Positions 9,503 through 10,288 of a stretch of DNA of 10,288 nt are shown here, in pieces. Below the pieces are notes generated by a model. That model saw only the letters and a program-made list of their open reading frames with translations, searched no databases and had not been told where the DNA came from. The position numbers and the translations under genes are program-made. Every line of letters starts with the position of its first letter. Position 1 is the stretch's first letter. Origin of the DNA: Lachnospiraceae bacterium (GTDB lineage Bacteria > Bacillota > Clostridia > Lachnospirales > Lachnospiraceae). The stretch is taken from contig CAAGRM010000106.1 of NCBI GenBank assembly GCA_900772675.1, forward strand, positions 1-10,288. The letters run 5' to 3'.

Positions 9503-9549
9503 GGAAAGCAGAGAATTTCCGGTTCGCCGGGGTCTCTGCTTTCCTTTTT
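9503..9549 (+). terminator. Strong intrinsic terminator of the rpoBC unit
   Basis: GGAAAGCAGAGA (9503-9514) is an exact 12-bp inverted repeat of TCTCTGCTTTCC (9533-9544), followed by TTTTT (9545-9549). Inside the loop a second stem forms from CCGG (9519-9522) and CCGG (9527-9530) capped by TTCG. It ends rpoBC transcription before the next gene's promoter; rpsL does not follow as it does in many Bacillota. Confidence 0.93.
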
Positions 9550-9586
9550 GTGCCTCGGGACAAAAACATTACGTGGAAATAAAAAC

Positions 9587-9614
9587 TGTACAAAGTTGAA
9601 GAAATTGTTATAAT
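9587..9614 (+). promoter_or_regulatory. Extended -10 promoter for the downstream regulator gene
   Basis: A perfect TATAAT at 9609-9614 is preceded by TG at 9606-9607, giving the extended -10 form TGnTATAAT. A weaker -35 TGTACA (4 of 6) lies 16 nt upstream at 9587-9592. Transcription should start near 9620-9622, leaving a leader of about 48 nt. Confidence 0.8.
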
Positions 9615-9650
9615 AAAAGAAAAAAGCAACCAAATGATTGACAGAAGAGA

Positions 9651-9660
9651 AGGGGGGAAG
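9651..9660 (+). promoter_or_regulatory. Ribosome binding site of the regulator gene
   Basis: AGGGGGGAAG lies 8 nt before the ATG at 9669 and contains both AGGGGG and GGAAG registers. It supports the 9669 start. Another in-frame opening at 9638, in a different frame, lies too close to the predicted transcript start and has no RBS. Confidence 0.85.
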
Positions 9661-9668
9661 AGCCGGTT

Positions 9669-10288
9669 ATGACGACAGAAGAGCTGGTGAAGAAGGTGTG
9701 CAAAGAGAAAGGGATCAGCGTTGCCCGTCTGGCGGCAAAGCTGGGACAGTCGCGGCAGAATTTTTGCAAAAAGCTGCAGCGCGACACCCTTACCGTAGAA
9801 GAATGGGAGCGGGCGGCGCAGATTCTCGATGTAACATTTGATCAGGCATTTGTCCTGCCGGACGGTACCAGAATGGGACTTACGCAGCAGGAAGAGAAAC
9901 GCACCGTGCTGCCGTTGATGGGAAGTGCTTTCACTCCGGGAAAAGCAGAAGAAAGAGTGGAGAGCTTCCGCGATCCGGGGCTTCGGGAAATTGCACGCGG
10001 GGAGCTGTACTTTTTCTCGGCGCAGGCGGAAAACTGTGCGAAAACCGTAGAAAAATATCTGACAAGTGACGATCTGACCTTACGCCTGTCTGCTGACATG
10101 CTGTATACGTTTGCCAACTTTACGCTTGGAAATGCAAAAAAGGCGCAGAGGGCGAGGGAAGATGTGTACCGGTGTCTGCAGGAGGAACTGGAAACAAAAG
10201 AATCGCCGGAGCGGACGGCGTACTGTCTGTTTGCGTGCTATGTGACGAGTGTGCTGATTCACATTACGCCCAAAGAAGGGCTGCCGCC
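9669..10288 (+). CDS. Cro/C1-type HTH regulator with helical TPR-like region (3' end missing)
   Basis: This is a probable transcription regulator; its target and signal are unknown. 206 residues are visible and the frame is open to the right edge. Residues 1-60 resemble a Cro/C1 (XRE) DNA-binding domain: a first helix around TTEELVKKVCKEKG, an HTH segment SVARLAAKLGQSRQNFCKKL (17-36), then TVEEWERAAQILDV. After a linker, residues about 100-206 are helical and TPR-like, with LREIARGELYFFSAQAENC and LRLSADMLYTFANFTLG. From memory this resembles the middle region of LuxR-type (C-terminal HTH) regulators common in gut Clostridia, so the missing end could hold a second HTH, but that cannot be seen. 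It has its own extended -10 promoter and is separated from rpoC by a terminator, so it is an independent gene. The HTH call is fairly sure; the TPR-like assignment is moderate. Confidence 0.7.
   Translation, partial: MTTEELVKKVCKEKGISVARLAAKLGQSRQNFCKKLQRDTLTVEEWERAAQILDVTFDQAFVLPDGTRMGLTQQEEKRTVLPLMGSAFTPGKAEERVESFRDPGLREIARGELYFFSAQAENCAKTVEKYLTSDDLTLRLSADMLYTFANFTLGNAKKAQRAREDVYRCLQEELETKESPERTAYCLFACYVTSVLIHITPKEGLP

Noticed and set aside
9638-9841. 67-codon + strand open frame overlapping the start of the regulator gene
   Set aside because: It has no RBS, starts within about 20 nt of the predicted transcript start, has a low-complexity Arg/Gly/Glu-rich product, and competes with a well-supported HTH gene in another frame.
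1-10288. Search for CRISPR repeats, tRNA genes, IS ends, phage or defence genes
   Set aside because: Reading through the window showed no repeated direct units, cloverleaf candidates, transposase-like proteins or defence domains.

Overview
The window looks like a piece of a Bacillota chromosome, most likely from a Clostridia member close to Lachnospiraceae. This rests on the RpoB and RpoC sequences: the RpoB N-terminus begins [19 protein letters not shown], RpoB carries an extra helical block between its H and I regions, RpoC has no proteobacterial trigger-loop insertion, and both subunits end in acidic tails. Shine-Dalgarno sites are strong and G-rich, and GC content is moderate. No genus can be named with confidence. 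All genes are on the + strand.

Layout. (1) Positions 1-1456: the 3' part of a type-B carboxylesterase/lipase gene whose first codons lie before the window. (2) Positions 1457-1806: a 350-base non-coding stretch. It holds a 3'-UTR hairpin, a perfect 22-bp bidirectional terminator, a small palindrome, a second hairpin that ends directly against a -35 box, the rpoB promoter, and a leader of about 87 nt with its own hairpin and a strong RBS. (3) Positions 1807-5646: rpoB. (4) Positions 5647-5741: a spacer with a GC-rich hairpin lacking a U-tract and a small hairpin next to the rpoC RBS. (5) Positions 5742-9467: rpoC. (6) Positions 9468-9668: a strong intrinsic terminator and then a new promoter with a perfect extended -10. 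(7) From 9669 to the end: the 5' part of a gene for a Cro/C1-type HTH regulator with a helical, TPR-like region.

RpoB and RpoC together form the catalytic core of RNA polymerase and appear to be a two-gene transcription unit, with a promoter before rpoB and a terminator after rpoC. The canonical neighbours in many Bacillota (rplJ-rplL upstream; rpsL-rpsG-fusA-tuf downstream) are absent on both sides. The esterase and the regulator are separated from rpoBC by terminators and have no obvious functional link to it.

Most of this window is ordinary core genome. I see no CRISPR array, tRNA, rRNA, insertion sequence, phage gene or defence system. The points worth a second look are the isolated rpoBC unit, its non-coding RNA structures, the acidic tails on both large subunits, and the regulator at the right edge.
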